A stretch of 64,000 bases of DNA from Methanosarcinales archaeon (lineage in GTDB: Archaea > Halobacteriota > UBA148 > JAUWXC01), in assembly GCA_026016205.1 (NCBI GenBank), contig CP061209.1, forward strand, positions 181,469-245,468. Direction: 5' to 3'. The notes beneath the pieces were generated by a model, which saw nothing but the letters and a program-made list of their open reading frames with translations, made no database searches and was not told the origin of the DNA. The translations under genes were made by a program, and so were the position numbers. This document shows, in pieces, positions 59,560-64,000 of the stretch (position 1 is its first letter; each line of letters opens with the position of its first letter).

Positions 59560-60172
59560 GATACTCTTGGAAAAGGTTCAGGGTTTTTCCAAGCCGAATA
59601 TACACAGGGAGCAGTATTTGACGCCTGCGACCATTGTTGCCGAACTGCTTTATTTTGCCTATATGCGCGGTGATCTTAATGGCGTTGTGTACGACCTTGG
59701 ATGCGGCACTGGTATTCTTGCCATAGGTGCGAAGCTACTGGGAGCAGAAAGAGTTATAGGTGTTGACAGCGATGTAGGGGCGCTACGCATTGCAAGGGCC
59801 AATGCCAAAAATCTTGGAGTTGATGTCGAATTCATCTGTTGTGATGTGAGAAATGTTACAATCCATGCGCATCGGAGTACCAGTCCCACGGTGGTAATGA
59901 ATCCGCCATTCGGGGCACAGATAAAAGCGAGTGACCGGCCATTCTTGCAAAAGGCGCTGGAAATTGGAAAAGTCGTTTACTCACTTCATAATGCTGGCAG
60001 TATGGGGTTCATCAGCAAGTATATCCAGCCATATGGCATTATAACTGACTGTGCTGGAATAGAATTTCCGATGAAGCGAACGTTTGGATTCCACAAAAAA
60101 GATATAAAACTTGTGAACGTAGAATTATACAGATTTGAGCGGAGAGAGAAAGATGCAAGAAACAAAGAGTGA
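59540..60172 (+). CDS. METTL5-like rRNA/DNA adenine-N6 methyltransferase
   Basis: 210 residues from ATG 59540. [18 protein letters not shown] is the SAM motif I, and [10 protein letters not shown] the N-P-P-F catalytic motif, as in METTL5/COG2263. The eukaryotic homologue methylates A1832 of 18S rRNA; the archaeal proteins likely act on 16S rRNA. It is placed between dph2 and csl4, all translation or RNA genes, in an overlapping series. Confidence 0.88.
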   Translation: MKKKQLEILLEKVQGFSKPNIHREQYLTPATIVAELLYFAYMRGDLNGVVYDLGCGTGILAIGAKLLGAERVIGVDSDVGALRIARANAKNLGVDVEFICCDVRNVTIHAHRSTSPTVVMNPPFGAQIKASDRPFLQKALEIGKVVYSLHNAGSMGFISKYIQPYGIITDCAGIEFPMKRTFGFHKKDIKLVNVELYRFERREKDARNKE

Positions 60173-60722
60173 ACTTGTTCTGCCTGGTGATTTTATCGGA
60201 ACTTCCGAGGAGTTTCTTCCAGGTCCAGGCACTTACGAGGCTGATGGGAATATCTGTGCGGCAAATGTTGGTACTGTTCAGGTCAATTCAAAGGAGAGAA
60301 GTGTCTCTGTCTTGCCCAGGACCGATGTGCCCCCTATCCCACATGAAGGGAATATTGTTATAGGGCGCATCTTGGACCTTAAAGGTTCAGTTGCCCTTGT
60401 GGATATCGCATGTATTAAGGGCCAAGAAGACAGAGCGATTGCCATTCCCGAGCAGGGGGCGATTCATATCTCTAATGTGAAAAATGCGTATGTCAAGGAC
60501 CTTTCCTATGAATTCGGCTACCAGGATATCGTAAGGGCGAAGGTAATTGATGCCAAGACCTTGCGACTCAGCACTGATGGCAGGGACTTGGGCGTCATCA
60601 AGGCATTTTGCTCTAAATGCACGACTGCATTGAAAAGAAAGGGCGATAAACTTGAGTGCCCGAAGTGCAAGCGTACCGAAACGCGAAAAATTACAGAGGA
60701 TTACGGCTCAGGGATTGTTTAG
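60153..60722 (+). CDS. csl4: Exosome subunit Csl4
   Basis: 189 residues from ATG 60153. N-terminal LVLPGDFIGTSEEFLPGPGTYE, an S1-like domain (about 60-150: EGNIVIGRILDLKGSVALVDI...), and a C-terminal zinc ribbon CSKCTTALKRKG...LECPKCKR. It forms the RNA-binding cap of the archaeal exosome. It overlaps the methyltransferase gene by 20 bases and precedes rpoL by 8. Confidence 0.95.
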   Translation: MQETKSELVLPGDFIGTSEEFLPGPGTYEADGNICAANVGTVQVNSKERSVSVLPRTDVPPIPHEGNIVIGRILDLKGSVALVDIACIKGQEDRAIAIPEQGAIHISNVKNAYVKDLSYEFGYQDIVRAKVIDAKTLRLSTDGRDLGVIKAFCSKCTTALKRKGDKLECPKCKRTETRKITEDYGSGIV

Positions 60723-60730
60723 GTGAAAAT

Positions 60731-61009
60731 ATGAATGGGATAAAAGTCTTGAGGAAAACTAAGCACGAGCTCGAGCTGGAGATCAAGGGCGAGGACCATA
60801 CCTTTTTAAATGCGCTGAAGTCAGCACTTCTCCAAAATGAAGATGTGAAAATCGCCACCTATGACATTGAGTTCCCTGGCATCAGCGATCCTATATTATA
60901 TCTGCGGACGAAGGACAGCGACCCAATTGAGGCGCTGAAGGATGCATCTGCCCTGCTGAGCAAACAATGCGACGAGTTCAAGAGAAAGTTCAAGAAGAAG
61001 GCGCAATAA
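60731..61009 (+). CDS. rpoL: DNA-directed RNA polymerase subunit L
   Basis: 92 residues from ATG 60731. LEIKGEDHTFLNALKSALLQNEDVKIATYDIEFPG is the dimerisation region shared with bacterial alpha and eukaryotic Rpb11. With RpoD it initiates assembly of RNA polymerase. The csl4-rpoL pairing is common in Euryarchaea. Usual length. Confidence 0.95.
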   Translation: MNGIKVLRKTKHELELEIKGEDHTFLNALKSALLQNEDVKIATYDIEFPGISDPILYLRTKDSDPIEALKDASALLSKQCDEFKRKFKKKAQ

Positions 61010-61011
61010 GG

Positions 61012-62738
<1,727 letters not shown>

Positions 62739-62912
62739 GCATTGTCCTTCACCAGATGGGATTTTGTGTGCTTGGTAGCCGATTTTATAAAGGGTCCTGC
62801 GATGTGACTGAACGCCTGAGTCGATAATACTGCGACCTTTAGTGGGCCATATGTCATTGTAAGTTTAATATGGGGGTTCCTCCTACATAGTGTAGCCCTT
62901 CGACAACAATCA
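62739..62912. other. Short intergenic region before tRNA-Gly
   Basis: No gene seen. AAGTTTAATATGGGGG (about 62860-62875) may be the TATA region for the following tRNA. Confidence 0.35.
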
Positions 62913-63038
62913 GCGGCTGTAGTCTAGTGGTTAGGACTTAAGCTTCCCAACAACCTCTTTAAAAAAGAGCTTGACCAGAAACCTCTTTTTGGGTTGTGGA
63001 AACAGCTTGAAGCCCGGGTTCGAATCCCGGCAGCCGCA
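62913..63038 (+). tRNA. tRNA-Gly (anticodon CCC) with a 54-base intron
   Basis: Acceptor GCGGCTG/CAGCCGC with discriminator A; T arm CCGGG-TTCGAAT-CCCGG. The anticodon stem TAAGC/GCTTG with loop TTCCCA-A gives CCC. The intron occupies 62950-63003, between positions 37 and 38, and contains ACAACC...GGTTGT which pairs to build the central helix of the splice structure. A further internal hairpin (AGAGCTTG... ) is possible. If the loop is read one base earlier the anticodon would be TCC, also Gly. Confidence 0.9.
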
Positions 63039-63106
63039 TGATGAGTGGAGCGAGGAATGCGCTGTCGGCTAAGAAAATCTGAAGATTTTCGACTGGCAGC
63101 CGCATA
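63029..63106 (+). repeat. Duplicated tRNA-Gly 3' end
   Basis: GGCAGCCGCAT at 63029-63039 (end of tRNA) recurs at 63096-63106. Between them is a short segment with a perfect AAAATCT-GA-AGATTTT hairpin. A repeat of a tRNA 3' end close to the tRNA is the usual footprint of an integration/excision event. Confidence 0.55.
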
Positions 63107-63123
63107 TGGTTGCACTTTTGACT

Positions 63124-63912
63124 TCATTTGGTAAAAAGTTCTCCGAAATGGGCGCCTTTTAATGCATCCTTGCACGAACACTTTCGATCTTCTGGAATTA
63201 ACGCTATACTCTTCGTCAGAAGACTCTTTAGTGTCTCTCCTCCGGATTTGGTCATCTCAACGATATCTTGGTAACTGATTTTGTCTGTAAAGCCAGCTGC
63301 GGGATTTGCAACTAACGCAATTGCTCCATAACAAATCTCAGCCTCCCTTGCGAGAATGCACTCCGGTACATTCGTCATCCCAATGACATCGCCTCCAAGA
63401 GATGCGAACATCTTGATTTCTGCGCTTGTTTCAAGTCTGGGCCCTTCGGTGCAGACATACGTGCCCTTCTCATGCACCTTTACCTTCAGCATCTCCGCTG
63501 CCATCATGACAGTTTTCCTAATCTCCGGGCAATAGGGGCGAGTCATGTCCACATGCATGGCATCGTCATAGAATGTGTAGGTCCTATTCTTGGTGAAATC
63601 GATGAACTGGTCCAGTAGAACGAAATCTCCCGGCCTCAGCTTTGCGCTTATGCCTCCAACAGATGTGGTTCCGATAATCCTTTCCACGCCCAACTTCTTC
63701 AGCGCAGCGATGTTAGCCCTGTAATTGATTTTGTGTGGCGGCAGTGCATGCCCTTTCCCATGCCTTGCCAGGAAAACGACCTCTTGACCTTCATATAATC
63801 CCATTTTTACTTTTGCTGTCCCATATTCCGTCTCGATGACATCATCATGGGGATTATTCAATATGTCAAGGTCGTAAATCCCGCTTCCGCCTATAATTGC
63901 AATTCTTTTCAT
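63124..63912 (-). CDS. mtnP: S-methyl-5'-thioadenosine/thioinosine phosphorylase
   Basis: 262 residues: IAIIGGSGIYDL at the N-terminus (phosphate-binding G-G-S-G), LARHGKGHALPPHKINYRANI, GTTSVGGIS and EGPRLETSAEIKMFASLGGDVIGMTNVPE are complete family motifs. It cleaves MTA (or MTI) to free base and methylthioribose-1-phosphate. In several methanogens the substrate is methylthioinosine; specificity is not decidable by eye. Promoter lies right of the ATG 63912. Confidence 0.93.
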   Translation of the reverse strand: MKRIAIIGGSGIYDLDILNNPHDDVIETEYGTAKVKMGLYEGQEVVFLARHGKGHALPPHKINYRANIAALKKLGVERIIGTTSVGGISAKLRPGDFVLLDQFIDFTKNRTYTFYDDAMHVDMTRPYCPEIRKTVMMAAEMLKVKVHEKGTYVCTEGPRLETSAEIKMFASLGGDVIGMTNVPECILAREAEICYGAIALVANPAAGFTDKISYQDIVEMTKSGGETLKSLLTKSIALIPEDRKCSCKDALKGAHFGELFTK

Positions 63913-64000
63913 ACAGCGTACCTCTTTCTATTCTCATATTCTTCCTGTTTCCCAGGATTCCAGTGGCTTGTGCGGCCATAATAACCTGTAACCCTAGATA
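63913..64000. other. Window end, no feature seen
   Basis: 88 bases upstream of mtnP; no start codon with a good frame and no tRNA-like fold. A neighbouring gene may begin outside the window. Confidence 0.4.

Overview
The window looks like a chromosome segment of a methanogen-related euryarchaeote (Methanosarcinales / ANME-1 / Syntrophoarchaeales / Archaeoglobi neighbourhood; the exact lineage cannot be fixed from sequence reading alone). Supporting genes are SepCysS (tRNA-dependent cysteine synthesis), beta-RFAP synthase (methanopterin), MfnA tyrosine decarboxylase (methanofuran), archaeal Csl4, RpoL, aIF2-beta with a TRAM domain, L10e and Dph2. Two tRNAs carry archaeal introns at 37/38, and an HSR1-CDC48-Hsp20 heat-shock operon has the arrangement and operator known from Archaeoglobus fulgidus.

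Layout. 0-11.9 kb is core: an NfnAB/Sud-like flavoprotein pair, DUF116, an MBL nuclease, thioredoxin, tRNA-Glu with a PurM-like gene, two TatA paralogues, initiator tRNA-Met with an intron, the heat-shock operon, guaB and tmk. 11.9-45.4 kb is an accessory island. It starts with a tyrosine recombinase beside tmk, then a terminase pair (virus remnant), small unknown genes, AbrB-like regulators and two exported proteins (one with a PGF-CTERM tail). A visibly AT-richer defence block follows: a four-gene operon of DNA methylase, ParB-like protein, SNF2 helicase and DUF3883 protein; three consecutive nuclease-like genes; and a complete type I restriction-modification system. After that come a plasmid/virus-like module of very small overlapping genes (ribbon-helix-helix, a 49-residue protein, a histone-like protein) next to a repeat-dense intergenic region, and a series of single genes separated by repeated remnants of the 3' end of an abrB gene. 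45.4-64 kb is core again: a lone GAD-domain protein, PC4, pyrD-pyrK-valS, beta-RFAP synthase, L10e/aIF2-beta, serA, a regulator-ppsA pair, then a long collinear run mfnA-hpt-dph2-methyltransferase-csl4-rpoL-DUF99-sepCysS, tRNA-Gly with an intron, and an MTA/MTI phosphorylase.

The most novel-looking items are (1) the methylase/ParB/SNF2/DUF3883 operon, a candidate modification-linked defence system; (2) the single-gene cassettes of 41.2-45.4 kb, each bounded by a same-strand abrB-tail remnant; and (3) the cryptic three-gene operon at 39.8-40.3 kb beside an iteron-like region. Several short genes are described here from direct reading: 4599-4739, 17942-18097, 18197-18256, 20138-20242, 21642-21806, 40047-40196, 40193-40318 and 45287-45430. 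All family assignments are by motif recognition, without database searches.
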